From: Thiocapsa bogorovii
Lineage (GTDB): Bacteria; Pseudomonadota; Gammaproteobacteria; Chromatiales; Chromatiaceae
Assembly (NCBI RefSeq): GCF_021228795.1
Contig: NZ_CP089309.1
Location: 3,100,001 to 3,164,000, forward strand
DNA length: 64,000 nt
Direction: 5' to 3'
The notes under the pieces were generated by a model. The model made no database searches, was not told the DNA's origin, and saw only the letters and a list, made by a program, of their open reading frames with translations. Within the stretch, counting starts at the first letter, position 1; each line of letters starts with the position of its first letter. Below, in pieces: positions 25,958 through 35,528 of the stretch. The translations under genes and the position numbers were made by a program.

Positions 25958-27223
25958 GTGGACGACACCCCGCGATTGAAGACCTCGACTGGAGACCCGC
26001 GCAGCCTTTCGCAGACCGGCGCAATCCATGAGCTGCTGCAGCTTGCCGATCAGTGCGTCAAATGCGGGCTGTGCCTGCCCCACTGCCCGACGTTTCAGCA
26101 GGCACGCCAAGAGGCGGATTCGCCGCGTGGGCGGATCGCCTTGATCCAGGGATGGGCAGGCGGGGATCTGGCGATGACCGCGACCCTCGCCGGGCATCTC
26201 GACGGCTGCCTGGGCTGCCTGAACTGCCAGCGCGTCTGCCCCTCGGAGGTCGCCTACGGGCGTATCCTCGACCAGGCGAATGCACTGCGCACTGCCGCTT
26301 CACCGGCACCATGGCGGAACCTCAAGCGGCTCGCGCTCGGCGTCTTGTCCAGCGCCCGGTTGATGGGCCGATTTGCCGTGCTTCCTCGTCTGTACCGTTG
26401 TTTCGGTCTGGCCCGAGCGGTGGAGCTGATGCGGTTCGACCGGCTCCCCGCACTGCGGCCGTATCATCGCATGGCGACTGCGATGGGGGCCGTCGCGCGA
26501 CCGATCGCCCCGCTGAATCTCGAGGGGCCCGAGGGCGCGGACTGCGATCTCTTCCTCGGCTGCATGGGCTCCGCCGCGGAGGGGCGTGCCGTCGAGGCGA
26601 CCTTGAAGGTCGCGGCTCGACTGAATCTGCGCCTTCGCATCGTTTCGCCCGACACCTGCTGCGGGGCCATGCTCAGACACAACGGATTGCCCGCGCAGGC
26701 CGACGCACAGCGCGAGGCTTGCGTACGCATCCATGGCGACCGCCCGCTTGTCGGATTGGCGAGCGCCTGTGTGGCCGAGCTTCGAGGCGATCCGGCGTTG
26801 GGCGACACTCGGGAGCTGTGCGCCTTCCTGGATGGGGTCGCGTGGCCCGGGTCCTTGCGGATCCGACCCGATCGGCGTCGCGTCCTGGTCCACGAGCCCT
26901 GCTCGCATCGCAATCAGCTCGGCGGAAATGCAGCCGTTTATCGTCTGCTCGGGCGGATCCCCGGTCTCGCGGTCACGCCGATGCCGCCGGGTCAGGGATG
27001 CTGCGGTGCCGCCGGGACCTATCTATTCCAGCACCCGGTCATGGCCGAGGCCCTGCTTGCCGACCTGCTGGCACCGGTGCGCCTCGATCCCCCGGACGTG
27101 ATCGTCACCACCAATCCGGGGTGCGCCCTGCATCTGGCCGCAGGGGTTCGCGAGGCCGGGTTGGAGATCGCGGTCCTGCATCCCGTCGAGTTGATCGCCG
27201 CTGCACTCGACCCCGCGCCTTAG
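25958..27223 (+). CDS. GlcF-like iron-sulfur oxidoreductase subunit
   Basis: Resembles the Fe-S subunit of glycolate oxidase. It has two 4Fe-4S motifs, CVKCGLCLPHC (Cys33-43) and CLGCLNCQRVC (Cys84-94), then two cysteine-rich CCG domains with DTCCGAM and QGCCGAAG, the type that binds an additional cluster or heterodisulfide-like centre. 421 residues; GTG start, since an ATG 32 bases upstream is out of frame. No glcD or glcE is adjacent, so its flavoprotein partner is elsewhere or different. A role in glycolate oxidation would fit the phosphoglycolate phosphatase in this window, but this is inference. Confidence 0.8.
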   Translation: MDDTPRLKTSTGDPRSLSQTGAIHELLQLADQCVKCGLCLPHCPTFQQARQEADSPRGRIALIQGWAGGDLAMTATLAGHLDGCLGCLNCQRVCPSEVAYGRILDQANALRTAASPAPWRNLKRLALGVLSSARLMGRFAVLPRLYRCFGLARAVELMRFDRLPALRPYHRMATAMGAVARPIAPLNLEGPEGADCDLFLGCMGSAAEGRAVEATLKVAARLNLRLRIVSPDTCCGAMLRHNGLPAQADAQREACVRIHGDRPLVGLASACVAELRGDPALGDTRELCAFLDGVAWPGSLRIRPDRRRVLVHEPCSHRNQLGGNAAVYRLLGRIPGLAVTPMPPGQGCCGAAGTYLFQHPVMAEALLADLLAPVRLDPPDVIVTTNPGCALHLAAGVREAGLEIAVLHPVELIAAALDPAP

Positions 27224-27416
27224 AGGCCCTCTGATGGCGCCTGTTGTCGTCATCGACAACAACAACGACTGGATTCGGTGCTCCTCTAATTTCCGGCTCG
27301 TGACGTCAGAGTCGAGAAGCGCGATGGAACCGGGCCCAGCTGACCGCATACTCGTCACACGGCGGGGAATCCCCGATACTGACCGCAACGCAACACCCTT
27401 CGACCGGAGCAACCGA

Positions 27417-28061
27417 ATGACGACACGCCGTTTGACGCCCATCGACCAGGTCCTCATCAACGCCGATCATGCCTTGCGAACCCTGTTCGGGCGCCCTCAG
27501 ACCACCGAACGACCTAACCCGGCAGAGGACATCCCGGAGGCGGATCTCACCGACGAGCAGCGTCGGCATGTCGCCCGCCTGATGCGGATCAACCACACCG
27601 GCGAGGTGTGTGCCCAAGCCCTTTATCAGGGCCAGGCGCTGACCGCCAAGCTGCCGGATACGCGCAAACGCCTGGAGCGCTCCGCCAAGGAAGAGAACGA
27701 TCACCTCGCCTGGTGTGCCGCGCGCCTGGAAGACCTTGGAGACCGCAAGAGCCTCTTGAACCCGCTTTGGTACGCGGGCTCCTTCGCGATGGGCGCGGCG
27801 GCCGGGCTGGCCGGCGACAAATGGAGCCTCGGATTCGTCGTCGAGACCGAACGCCAGGTCGAAGACCACCTCGACGAGCATCTGGAACAGATCCCGATCG
27901 ACGACGAGAAGACACGCACGATTCTTGAGCAGATGAAGGCCGACGAGGTCCACCATGCGCAGATTGCCCATGCCGCAGGGGGTGCCGAGCTGCCGGCACC
28001 GATTCGGTCGACGATGCGTCTGACGTCGAAGGTGATGACGGGGACGGTCTACTGGGTCTGA
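27417..28061 (+). CDS. coq7: Demethoxyubiquinone hydroxylase Coq7
   Basis: Diiron carboxylate hydroxylase doing the C6 step of ubiquinone synthesis in bacteria lacking UbiF. The 214-residue protein has the ligands: Glu63 in NHTGEV, Glu93 and His96 in EENDH, a glutamate in VETERQVEDH, and Glu177/His180 in ADEVHH. GGAGC precedes the ATG. Together with UbiH and UbiI elsewhere in the window it completes the three ring hydroxylations. The TGA stop is the left end of a palindromic element. The coq7-speD-osmC-crp neighbourhood is conserved in gammaproteobacteria. Confidence 0.93.
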   Translation: MTTRRLTPIDQVLINADHALRTLFGRPQTTERPNPAEDIPEADLTDEQRRHVARLMRINHTGEVCAQALYQGQALTAKLPDTRKRLERSAKEENDHLAWCAARLEDLGDRKSLLNPLWYAGSFAMGAAAGLAGDKWSLGFVVETERQVEDHLDEHLEQIPIDDEKTRTILEQMKADEVHHAQIAHAAGGAELPAPIRSTMRLTSKVMTGTVYWV

Positions 28062-28143
28062 ACCGCGCTCTCAGGTGCATGAGCTTTCCGAACGATCTCG
28101 AGTCTCGGGGCCGCCAATCACCGTCGGCGCGGCGCGGTTCAGG
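28058..28143 (+). repeat. Palindromic element, single unit with TGAACC ends
   Basis: Runs TCTGAACCGCGCTCTC to GGCGCGGCGCGGTTCAGG. Both arms carry the A-to-G change (TGAACC with GGTTCA), keeping the pairing. It lies at the end of coq7. Confidence 0.8.
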
Positions 28144-28269
28144 AAATTTGGATTTTTCGGGGCGTCCAGCGACCGGGATGAGCGAGCACATCACGAACCG
28201 TGCGAGCGCCCTGGATCTGCACGACCGCACCCGATCCCAAAATCATCCTGAATTCCGCACTAGCGGAAT

Positions 28270-29091
28270 TCAGCCTGTGAACTCGAGGTTGCGCCCCAGG
28301 TTACGTCCGTAAAAGATCTCGGTGAGCTCGCGGCGCAGCAGCTTCTGGATCCGTTGGTGCTCACGCTCCGACAGATCCTTGGCCTCGACGCAGAAGAGAT
28401 AGTCGTCGAGCCGGAAGTGCTTGATGACCATCTTGGTGTGGAAGAGGTTCTCTTGGTAGACGTTCACGTCGACCATCTGATAGCGGTTCTTGGTGTCGCG
28501 CGACAGATAGTTTTGGATCGAGCTGATGTTGTGGTCGATGAAGTGCTTGCGACCGCCGACATCGCGCGTGAAGCCGCGCACCCGGTAGTCCATGATGACC
28601 ACGTCGGACTCCAGCGCGTGGATCAAATAGTTCAAGGCCCGCAGCGGCGAGATCCGCCCGCAGGTCGACACATCGATATCCGCGCGAAAGGTGCTGATCC
28701 CGGTTTGAGGATTGCTTTCCGGGTAGGTGTGGACCGTGATGTGGCTCTTGTCCAGATGGGCGACGACGGCATCGGGCAAGGGGCCGGGCGAGGCGGTGTT
28801 GGAGATCTGTCCGGCCGCGATCGGCTCCTCGGAGATCAGCATCGTGACCGACGCACCCTGGGGGTCGTAGTCCTGGTGTGCCACGTTGAGAATGGTCGCG
28901 CCGATGATCTCCGCAACATCCGTCAGAATCGCAGTGAGCCGTTCCGCGTTGTAGGCCTCGTCGATATACTGGATGTAGGCCTCGCGCTGCTCGTCCGAGT
29001 CCGCATAACAGACATCGTAGATGTTGAAGCTGAGCGTCTTGGTGAGGTTGTTGAACCCCTCCAGACGCAGCTTTTTCAGAGTCATGGGCAT
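28270..29091 (-). CDS. speD: S-adenosylmethionine decarboxylase proenzyme
   Basis: Pyruvoyl enzyme making the aminopropyl donor for spermidine. The long E. coli-type class (273 residues). Self-cleavage is expected between Lys115 and Ser116 in [14 protein letters not shown], with the ADIDVSTCG catalytic cysteine downstream. A full AGGAGGT at 29101-29107 is nine bases before the chosen ATG; a second ATG six bases later is less well placed. Downstream on the same strand as the OsmC-like gene. No speE lies nearby. Confidence 0.94.
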   Translation of the reverse strand: MPMTLKKLRLEGFNNLTKTLSFNIYDVCYADSDEQREAYIQYIDEAYNAERLTAILTDVAEIIGATILNVAHQDYDPQGASVTMLISEEPIAAGQISNTASPGPLPDAVVAHLDKSHITVHTYPESNPQTGISTFRADIDVSTCGRISPLRALNYLIHALESDVVIMDYRVRGFTRDVGGRKHFIDHNISSIQNYLSRDTKNRYQMVDVNVYQENLFHTKMVIKHFRLDDYLFCVEAKDLSEREHQRIQKLLRRELTEIFYGRNLGRNLEFTG

Positions 29092-29127
29092 CGGCGTGAG
29101 ACCTCCTGGACAACGAGAGCGCGCACG

Positions 29128-29577
29128 CTACCGTTCCGGTTCCACGGATGCAAGGGCGGCATCGAGGTCGCGGATCTCGAAGTCGTGCGTGACGGTTGCG
29201 GTCGCGCCGAGCATGATGGACGCCGAGCAGTATTTTTCGGCACTGAGCTTGATCGCTCGCTCGACCCGTTGCGGGTCGAGCCCGCGTCCGGTCACGATGA
29301 AATGGACATGGATGTCGGTAAAGACCTTGGGGTCGGTCTCCGCGCGCTCCGCCGTCAACTCGACCACGCAGTCCGTCACCGCCTGCCGCGCCTTGCGCAG
29401 GATGAGCAGCACGTCGAACTGGGTGCAACCGCCCAAGCCGATCAGCAGCATCTCCATCGGGCGCACACCCATGTTCCGACCCCCAAGATCGGGTGGACCG
29501 TCCATGACGATCGCATGACCCGAGCCGGCCTCTCCGAGCATCGCGGCCCCTTCGATCCATTTCACACGCGCCTTCAT
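29128..29577 (-). CDS. OsmC/YhfA-family protein
   Basis: A 149-residue OsmC-like protein with the two family cysteines in GGCTQFDVLLIL and EKYCSASIML, which in relatives reduce organic hydroperoxides. The GMGVRPMEMLLIGLGGC-like block is typical of the YhfA branch. It is divergent from crp, as yhfA is in E. coli. The upstream extension of the frame lies across the promoter region and is not coding. Confidence 0.88.
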   Translation of the reverse strand: MKARVKWIEGAAMLGEAGSGHAIVMDGPPDLGGRNMGVRPMEMLLIGLGGCTQFDVLLILRKARQAVTDCVVELTAERAETDPKVFTDIHVHFIVTGRGLDPQRVERAIKLSAEKYCSASIMLGATATVTHDFEIRDLDAALASVEPER

Positions 29578-29673
29578 GTCGAGTCTCCGCCGTCGTTCAT
29601 ACAAAAAAAGAAAGGTCCGACACGCAACCTGCAACCTGCAAAGCGCTTGCGCTCGGGGTTCGACCCCTCGGTG

Positions 29674-29703
29674 TTCGACAAGGGGCAAACGCACGCCTAG
29701 AAT
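29674..29703 (+). promoter_or_regulatory. Possible promoter of crp
   Basis: TCGACA (29675-29680) and TAGAAT (29698-29703) are separated by 17 bp, about 37 bp before the crp ATG. Moderate matches to the sigma70 consensus. Confidence 0.35.
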
Positions 29704-29739
29704 CCAGGCCATGTCCGCGACAGACAGGCACAGCGATCC

Positions 29740-30396
29740 ATGACCATTCTGACGCCGCCCAAACAAGATCCCCGTTGGTTGGAGCCCTTGCTGCGTTACT
29801 GTCATGCCAAGAGCTACGACAAGAACGTGGACTTCATCCGTCAAGGCGAGGCGGCCGATACTTTGTATTATCTCATCGAAGGTTCGGTTGCCGCGATGAT
29901 CGACGACCCCGAGGAGCGTCGCGAGCTGCTGCTCGCCTACATCAACAAGGGCGAGTTCATCGGCGAGATGGGGCTTTTCGTCCCTCAAAAGACACGTAGC
30001 GTGATCATCCGCACCCGGACCAAGTGCAAGGTAGCGGAGATCAGCTACCAACGGCTCGATCGCCTGCTCGACGTCGAGCTCAAAGAGTACGCGAAGGATT
30101 TTCTTTACAGCGTCGGACTCCAGCTTTCCCAGCGCCTGCGCCAGACCAGTCGCAAGGTCGGTCACCTGGCGTTCTTGGACGTCACGGGGCGGATCGCCGG
30201 CACCCTGCTGGACCTCTGCAAACAACCCGATGCCATGACCCATCCCGACGGGATGCAGATCCGTGTCACCCGACAGGAGCTCTCCCGCAACGTCGGCTGC
30301 TCGCGCGAGATGGCCGGGCGGGTGCTCAAAAGCCTGGAGGAGCAGGGACTGGTCAGCGTCAAGGGAAAGACGATCGTGGTGTTCGGGACGCGGTAG
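29740..30396 (+). CDS. crp: cAMP-activated global regulator CRP (Vfr type)
   Basis: CRP/FNR-family activator of 218 residues. The cAMP pocket is intact: GEFIGEMGLF (71-80) and TRS (85-87). The recognition helix CSREMAGRVLK has the Arg, Glu and Arg that read TGTGA half-sites in E. coli CRP. The C-terminus GKTIVVFGTR is typical. There are no FNR cysteines. Divergent from the OsmC-like gene; it precedes a convergent trp cluster, the same arrangement as vfr in pseudomonads. Confidence 0.93.
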   Translation: MTILTPPKQDPRWLEPLLRYCHAKSYDKNVDFIRQGEAADTLYYLIEGSVAAMIDDPEERRELLLAYINKGEFIGEMGLFVPQKTRSVIIRTRTKCKVAEISYQRLDRLLDVELKEYAKDFLYSVGLQLSQRLRQTSRKVGHLAFLDVTGRIAGTLLDLCKQPDAMTHPDGMQIRVTRQELSRNVGCSREMAGRVLKSLEEQGLVSVKGKTIVVFGTR

Positions 30397-30413
30397 GGGC
30401 TCGCTAGCCTTGT

Positions 30414-30440
30414 GTTGGGCAAAGCGAAGCGTGTGCAACC
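30414..30440. repeat. Short hairpin repeat GTTGGGCAAAGCGAAGCG...CAACC
   Basis: Matches the reverse complement of the hairpin at 18522-18549 with few changes. It lies between the convergent crp and trpC genes; the remaining roughly 150 bp there show no gene. Confidence 0.5.
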
Positions 30441-30587
30441 TGCGCCGGCATCACAGGGAATCTTTTGGCGCCCTGCGTTTTGCTCAACCGAGCCTTCTTT
30501 GCGATGGCCTCGAGTTGCGCTCGATTCGCTGGCCGTCGGGGAGGCCGAAGAGTCGACTGCAAGTCGACGATCCCGGGGGAATCGAGC

Positions 30588-31394
30588 TCAGGACGCCCCG
30601 AAGAACAGCCGCGCCAACTCATCGCCCGGATCATCGGCACGCATAAAGGCTTCGCCGACGAGGAAGGCGTTCACACCGCTTGCACGCATCCGGCCGACAT
30701 CGTCCGGGTTCAGGATGCCGCTCTCGGTGACGAGGAGCCGGTCGCTCGGGACCCGATCCAGCAGTCCAAGCGTCGTGTCCAGGGTCACCTCGAAGGTCCG
30801 CAGATTGCGGTTGTTGATCCCGATCAGATGCCCCGGGACCGCCAGCGCTCGCTCCAGCTCTTCCGCGTCGTGGACCTCGACCAGCACGTCCAGCCCAAGC
30901 TTTCCGGCCAGGTCACTCAGCTCGGCGAGCCGGGCATCGTCCAGGCAGGCCGCGATCAACAGAATGCAGTCCGCCCCCAAGGTTCGAGCCTCGTAGACCT
31001 GATAAGGGTCGACGATAAAGTCCTTGCGGATTACCGGAAGCGCACAGGCCACGCGCGCGACCTTAAGGTCCTCGTCGCTCCCCTGGAAAAAATCCCGGTC
31101 GGTCAACACGGAGAGACAGGCCGCACCATTGCGGGCATAGCTCTGCGCGATCTCGGCGGGCCGAAAATCCGGGCGCAGCACACCCTTGCTTGGACTGGCT
31201 TTTTTGATCTCGGAGATCACTGCAGGGGCGCCGGCCTCGACCTTGGCCAGAAGCGCGCGCGCAAATCCGCGCGGCGGATCGATCCCGTCTAATCGGGCAA
31301 CGAGTCGATCGAGCGGAACACGGGCCGACCGTGCAGAGACCTCTTCGACCTTCCGATGAATGATCTTTTTGAGGATGTCGGGCGTATCGCGCAT
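30588..31394 (-). CDS. trpC: Indole-3-glycerol phosphate synthase
   Basis: Fourth step of tryptophan synthesis. TIM-barrel motifs: [49 protein letters not shown] and VTESGI. About 268 residues, not fused to trpF. ATG 31394 lies two bases after the trpD stop; an in-frame TTG six bases earlier is less likely. Last gene of the trp cluster, convergent with crp. Confidence 0.95.
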   Translation of the reverse strand: MRDTPDILKKIIHRKVEEVSARSARVPLDRLVARLDGIDPPRGFARALLAKVEAGAPAVISEIKKASPSKGVLRPDFRPAEIAQSYARNGAACLSVLTDRDFFQGSDEDLKVARVACALPVIRKDFIVDPYQVYEARTLGADCILLIAACLDDARLAELSDLAGKLGLDVLVEVHDAEELERALAVPGHLIGINNRNLRTFEVTLDTTLGLLDRVPSDRLLVTESGILNPDDVGRMRASGVNAFLVGEAFMRADDPGDELARLFFGAS

Positions 31395-31396
31395 GG

Positions 31397-32437
31397 TCAA
31401 GCCCCGTCCTTTGCGCGATCGAAGCTCGTCGTGAGGGCGATCAAACGCTCGAGCCGACGCTGCGCCTCGCCGCTGGAGATAGCGAAGTCGGCGCGCGCCA
31501 GTCCGGCGGCGAGACTCTCGGCACGGCCGGCGGCATAGATGGCCGCGCCGGCATTCAGCTGAACGATATCCCGTGCCGGCCCCGGCCGGTTGGCGAGCAC
31601 GCCGCGCAGCATCACCAGACTTTCGGACGGATCCCCGACGCGGATTGCATCCAGATCCGCTCGCACGAGACCGAAGTCCTCGGGATGAATGGCGTAGCGG
31701 TGGATCACGCCGTCCTTCAGCTCGGCCACGTCGGTGATGTCGCCGATGCTGATCTCGTCCAGTCCGTCTCGAGCATGGACCACCAGCACATGACGACTGC
31801 CGAGACGCTGCAGCACCAGTGCCAGCGGCTCGAGCAGATCCTCGCTGAAGACACCCAGGACCTGATTTGGCGCACCGGCCGGATTGGTCAGCGGACCCAG
31901 GACGTTGAAGATGGTCCGCACGCCCAGCTCCTTGCGCGGACCGATCGCATGCTTCATGGCGCTGTGGTGTCCCGGCGCGAACATGAAGCCGACGCCCACC
32001 TCACGCACGCAGCGCGCGACCTGCTCGGAGGTCAGATCCAGGCGCACCCCCGCCTCTTCGAGCACGTCGGCCGCACCGGAGCGACTCGAGACGGAACGGT
32101 TGCCGTGCTTGGCGACATGACAACCCGCTGCCGCCGCGACGAACATGCTGGTCGTCGAGACGTTGAAGGTGCCGGATGAATCGCCGCCGGTGCCGACGAT
32201 GTCGACCACATGATCGAGCCCGCCGATATCGACGCCGGTCGCCAGTTCACGCATCACGGCAGCCGCCGCCGCGATCTCGGGCACCGCCTCGCCCTTCATG
32301 CGCAGCGCGATCAGGAAGCCCGCGATCTGTGCCGAGGTCGCCCCGCCGGTCATGATGGTACGCATGACCGAGGTCATCTCCTCGCCGGTCAGATCACGGT
32401 GGTCCAGGCAGCGGTTGATCGCCTCTTTCAGCTCCAT
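31397..32437 (-). CDS. trpD: Anthranilate phosphoribosyltransferase
   Basis: Second step of tryptophan synthesis. Motifs: [17 protein letters not shown] (PRPP loop), [18 protein letters not shown] and [11 protein letters not shown]. The usual start MELKEAI corresponds to ATG 32437, giving 346 residues. Two bases upstream begins a palindromic element, so no ribosome site is visible. The frame also stays open through that element to an ATG at 32500, which would add 21 residues encoded by the repeat. Which start is used is uncertain. Confidence 0.93.
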   Translation of the reverse strand: MELKEAINRCLDHRDLTGEEMTSVMRTIMTGGATSAQIAGFLIALRMKGEAVPEIAAAAAVMRELATGVDIGGLDHVVDIVGTGGDSSGTFNVSTTSMFVAAAAGCHVAKHGNRSVSSRSGAADVLEEAGVRLDLTSEQVARCVREVGVGFMFAPGHHSAMKHAIGPRKELGVRTIFNVLGPLTNPAGAPNQVLGVFSEDLLEPLALVLQRLGSRHVLVVHARDGLDEISIGDITDVAELKDGVIHRYAIHPEDFGLVRADLDAIRVGDPSESLVMLRGVLANRPGPARDIVQLNAGAAIYAAGRAESLAAGLARADFAISSGEAQRRLERLIALTTSFDRAKDGA

Positions 32438-32438
32438 G

Positions 32439-32636
32439 GTTAAAACGCGCTCTTCGGTTTCTGCGAGGTTTTCATGTGGGGTTGACCTTATCAGGCTCAT
32501 TGATCGCCGGTGCGGCGCGTTTTAAGTGATTATTTTTTATTCTTTAAACATCCTAAACCGCGTCTCGCCAGCCCGCTGGTGGACTTCGGCGTTGACGTCG
32601 CCGCCGAGACCAGTTGTCGGGATGGAGGCGGTTTAG
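32439..32636. repeat. Palindromic element pair between trpG and trpD
   Basis: Unit 32439-32526 runs GTTAAAACGCGCTC to CGGCGCGTTTTAAG; both arms share the C-to-A/G-to-T change (AAAACGCG with CGCGTTTT). Unit 32551-32636 runs CCTAAACCGCGTCTCG to GAGGCGGTTTAG. Spacer about 25 bp of A/T. It separates trpG from trpD inside what would otherwise be a single operon. Confidence 0.82.
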
Positions 32637-32692
32637 CGCCGTCCACCAGCGCCGCAGCGGGATTCGGTGGACTTCTCTCTCGCTCGTCCACC

Positions 32693-33310
32693 CTACCCGT
32701 CGGACCGGGGGCCGCGATCACCGTCAATAGGCGCGGTCTGCAAAAAGTTGCGAAGCAGATCGTGCCCGTGCTTTGTCAGGATCGATTCCGGATGGAACTG
32801 CACGCCTTCGACCGCAAGCTCGCGATGTCGCACGCCCATGATGGCCTCGCGCTCGCCCTCGGCGGTCTCGGTCCAGGCCGTGATCTCCAAACACTCCGGC
32901 AGGGTCTCCTGCTCGATCACCAACGAGTGGTATCGGGTCGCCTCGAAGGGGTTATCCAGTCCCTTGAATACACCGACACCCGTATGGTGGATCGCCGAGG
33001 TCTTTCCATGCATCACGCTCGGCGCCTTGACGATGTGTCCGCCGAACGCCTGCCCGATGGATTGATGGCCCAGGCAGACACCGAGGATGGGTACCCGCCC
33101 GGCCATCGCCTTGATGAGCGGGACCGAGATCCCGGCCTCGTTCGGCGTGCAGGGTCCCGGCGAGATCACGATCCGCTCGGGCGCCAGCGCAATCGCCTCG
33201 TCGAGACTCAGCTCGTCGTTGCGCACCACGCTCACCTCCGCACCCAGCTCTCCCAGGTATTGCACCAGGTTGTAGGTGAAGGAGTCGTAGTTGTCGATCA
33301 TCAGGAGCAT
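32693..33310 (-). CDS. trpG: Anthranilate synthase component II (glutamine amidotransferase)
   Basis: Supplies ammonia from glutamine to TrpE. Class I amidotransferase triad: Cys79 in [12 protein letters not shown], His173 and Glu175 in GVQFHPESI. The start [14 protein letters not shown] is the family's. About 205 residues with a short extra C-terminus. Separated from trpE by a degraded toxin-antitoxin module. A homologous protein can also serve p-aminobenzoate synthesis. Confidence 0.95.
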   Translation of the reverse strand: MLLMIDNYDSFTYNLVQYLGELGAEVSVVRNDELSLDEAIALAPERIVISPGPCTPNEAGISVPLIKAMAGRVPILGVCLGHQSIGQAFGGHIVKAPSVMHGKTSAIHHTGVGVFKGLDNPFEATRYHSLVIEQETLPECLEITAWTETAEGEREAIMGVRHRELAVEGVQFHPESILTKHGHDLLRNFLQTAPIDGDRGPRSDG

Positions 33311-33358
33311 AATGAATGCCACGCACTCTTCAGAAACGGAAATACCATCATCCGCGGC

Positions 33359-33436
33359 CTAGCTCGGGGGCGCCAATAACAGCCGTGCCGAGACGAGCGC
33401 CCGCCGTGCCTTATTAAGGCCGGCATCGGGGGTCAT
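33359..33436 (-). pseudogene. Truncated HEPN-domain gene (N-terminal remnant)
   Basis: A 25-codon frame whose ATG overlaps the stop of the adjacent MNT nucleotidyltransferase (ATGA). It reads MTPDAGLNKARRALVSARLL, matching the N-terminus of HEPN-domain toxins, then stops at TAG after LAPPS. The remaining 90 or so residues, including the RX4-6H active site, are missing. The overlap with the MNT gene is the usual arrangement of HEPN/MNT modules, so this looks like the stub of a lost partner. Confidence 0.6.
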
Positions 33437-33762
33437 AAGGGAATTCCGTCACGCCGAATGGTCTCGATCAGACCTTGATTGGCAAACCCCGCGGGGTGCT
33501 TCCACTCCTCCAGCCAGATCGGCAGAGGGTCGACCAGAATACCCGTGTCCAGCATGAGATCGAAGGCGATGCCTGCCATGTCCACCGCCGCATCGGCGCG
33601 ATTCCCTTGCGGACCTCCGAGAAGCACCGCAAGGTCCACGTCGCTCAAATCGTCGGCATCCCCACGGGCGCGGCTGCCATAGAGCACGGCACCGGCAACG
33701 TCGTACCGCGCACGCAACCGATCGACGAATCGTCGGGCAGCGCTTTCCACGTTCGTATTCAT
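33433..33762 (-). CDS. MNT-type nucleotidyltransferase (orphan antitoxin)
   Basis: A 109-residue minimal nucleotidyltransferase with the GS(x)10DxD-type motif GSRARGDADDLSDVDLAV. In HEPN/MNT modules this protein is the antitoxin that AMPylates or masks the HEPN RNase. Here the HEPN partner is truncated, so the gene is an orphan and may be drifting. It sits between trpE and trpG on the same strand, an insertion into the trp cluster. Confidence 0.85.
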   Translation of the reverse strand: MNTNVESAARRFVDRLRARYDVAGAVLYGSRARGDADDLSDVDLAVLLGGPQGNRADAAVDMAGIAFDLMLDTGILVDPLPIWLEEWKHPAGFANQGLIETIRRDGIPL

Positions 33763-33763
33763 C

Positions 33764-33844
33764 CAAAACCTCGCCGGCGTTTACGGGTTGCGCAATCGCT
33801 TCGACCATGCTCTGGTCAAGATTCCTGACGACGAGATTGGCCAT
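33764..33844 (-). pseudogene. Remnant of a FitA/ribbon-helix-helix antitoxin
   Basis: The frame starts MANLVVRNLDQSMVEAI, matching the first residues of FitA-type antitoxins (MANLVVRNLDDxLVxAL). After about 18 residues the similarity ends and the frame runs into the nucleotidyltransferase gene in another frame. No VapC/FitB toxin follows. Likely a scar of a second toxin-antitoxin module. Confidence 0.5.
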
Positions 33845-33895
33845 GAGTCTGCTCCGGCGAACCAGAATGCGTGTGCGATGATCGCAAGCCGAGGT

Positions 33896-35389
33896 TCAAA
33901 CGACCCGCCCGGCGCCGCGTTCGATCCCCGCCTCCGCCAAGGCCACGGCGCGAAACACCGCGCGGCCCTTGCTCATGGTCTCCTTCCACTCGGCGTCCGG
34001 GACCGAGTCGGCCACGATGCCGGCGCCGGCCTGTATGTGGAGCACACCGTCCTTGATCACGGCGGTGCGGATCGCGATCGCCGTGTCCATATTGCCGTTC
34101 CAGGAGAGATAACCGACCGCGCCCGAGTAGATACCGCGTTTGACGGGTTCCAGCTCGTCGATGATCTCCATCGCGCGGATCTTGGGTGCGCCCGAGACGG
34201 TCCCGGCCGGGAAGGTCGCACGCAGCACGTCGATGGCGTTCATGCCCTCGCGCAGATCACCGACCACGTTGGAGACGATGTGCATCACGTGGGAGTAGCG
34301 CTCGACGATCATCTTGTCGGTCACGCGCACGCTGCCGATCGCGGCTACGCGCCCGGCGTCGTTGCGTCCCAGGTCGATCAGCATCAGGTGCTCGGCCAGC
34401 TCCTTGGGGTCGTCCAGCAGCTCGGCTTCGAGTGCCTGGTCCTCCGCCTCGGTCTCGCCGCGGCGGCGGGTACCGGCGATCGGGCGGACCGTGAGCACGC
34501 CGTCCTCGAGCCGGGTCAGGATCTCGGGCGAAGAGCCCACGATGTGAAAATCGCCCAGGTCGAGGAAATACATGTAGGGGGACGGATTCAGTCCGCGCAG
34601 CGCCCGATAGAGATCCAGCGGCGGCGCCTGGAAGGGGATGGAGAGACGCTGCGAGATGACCACCTGCATGCAGTCGCCGGCCAGGATGTAGTCCTTGATG
34701 CGCTCGACCGCGTGTTTGAAGCCGTCTTCGGTGAAGCCGGAGACGAAGTCGGTCTCGCTCACCGTGCGTCCCTGCTCCGCGGAGCGTCGCGGCGCACCGC
34801 AGCGCATTCGTTCGCACAGCGCGTCGATGCGCGCCTCCCCGGCCTCCAGGGTATCGCCTGCGCTCGGGTCGAGGTTGAGAATGATGTACATCCGTCCGCT
34901 GAGATTGTCGAAGACGACCACCTCGTCGGAGACCATCAGCAGGACGTCCGGCGTCTGCAGCTGATCCGGGTTGGGGCAGGTCGCCAGACGCGGCTCGATA
35001 TAGCGGATGGTGTCGTAGCCGAAATAGCCGACCAGACCGCCGGTGAAACGCGGCAGACAGGCGAGATCGGCAACCTTGAAACGCTGCTGGTAGGCACCGA
35101 TCCAGGCCAGCGGGTCCGCCGTCTCGACCGACTCGATGACCTCGCCGTCACGCTCGACACGGATCTCTTGGCCGCTTACCCGCAGCAGGGTGCGGCAGGG
35201 CAGGCCGATGATGGAATAACGCCCCCACTTCTCCCCGCCCTGCACGGATTCGAGCAGATAGGAATAAGGCCCCTCGGCGAGCTTGAGATAGACGCTGAGC
35301 GGGGTGTCGAGGTCGGCAAGGACCTCGCGCAGGATCGGAATACGGTTGTGTCCCTGGTCGGCCAGGGCGCGAAAGGCAGCGGGGGTCAT
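33896..35389 (-). CDS. trpE: Anthranilate synthase component I
   Basis: First committed step of tryptophan synthesis from chorismate. 497 residues with the N-terminal regulatory region ([18 protein letters not shown], the tryptophan-binding LLES element), and the chorismate-binding domain with [31 protein letters not shown] and [15 protein letters not shown]. Tryptophan feedback is expected from the LLES motif. Upstream neighbours gph and rpe follow the pseudomonad-type order. Confidence 0.95.
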   Translation of the reverse strand: MTPAAFRALADQGHNRIPILREVLADLDTPLSVYLKLAEGPYSYLLESVQGGEKWGRYSIIGLPCRTLLRVSGQEIRVERDGEVIESVETADPLAWIGAYQQRFKVADLACLPRFTGGLVGYFGYDTIRYIEPRLATCPNPDQLQTPDVLLMVSDEVVVFDNLSGRMYIILNLDPSAGDTLEAGEARIDALCERMRCGAPRRSAEQGRTVSETDFVSGFTEDGFKHAVERIKDYILAGDCMQVVISQRLSIPFQAPPLDLYRALRGLNPSPYMYFLDLGDFHIVGSSPEILTRLEDGVLTVRPIAGTRRRGETEAEDQALEAELLDDPKELAEHLMLIDLGRNDAGRVAAIGSVRVTDKMIVERYSHVMHIVSNVVGDLREGMNAIDVLRATFPAGTVSGAPKIRAMEIIDELEPVKRGIYSGAVGYLSWNGNMDTAIAIRTAVIKDGVLHIQAGAGIVADSVPDAEWKETMSKGRAVFRAVALAEAGIERGAGRVV

Positions 35390-35528
35390 CGGGGTCTCCG
35401 GGCAATGGGATTCAAGGCAGGTCGGAACGCGGTCTCAACCTCACCATCGCCACCCGGTCATCGCTCGCCTCGTCCCGTTTCTCATGTTCTTCGTTGATTC
35501 CGGATGCCGCCATGTCGGCGTAGCCCAA

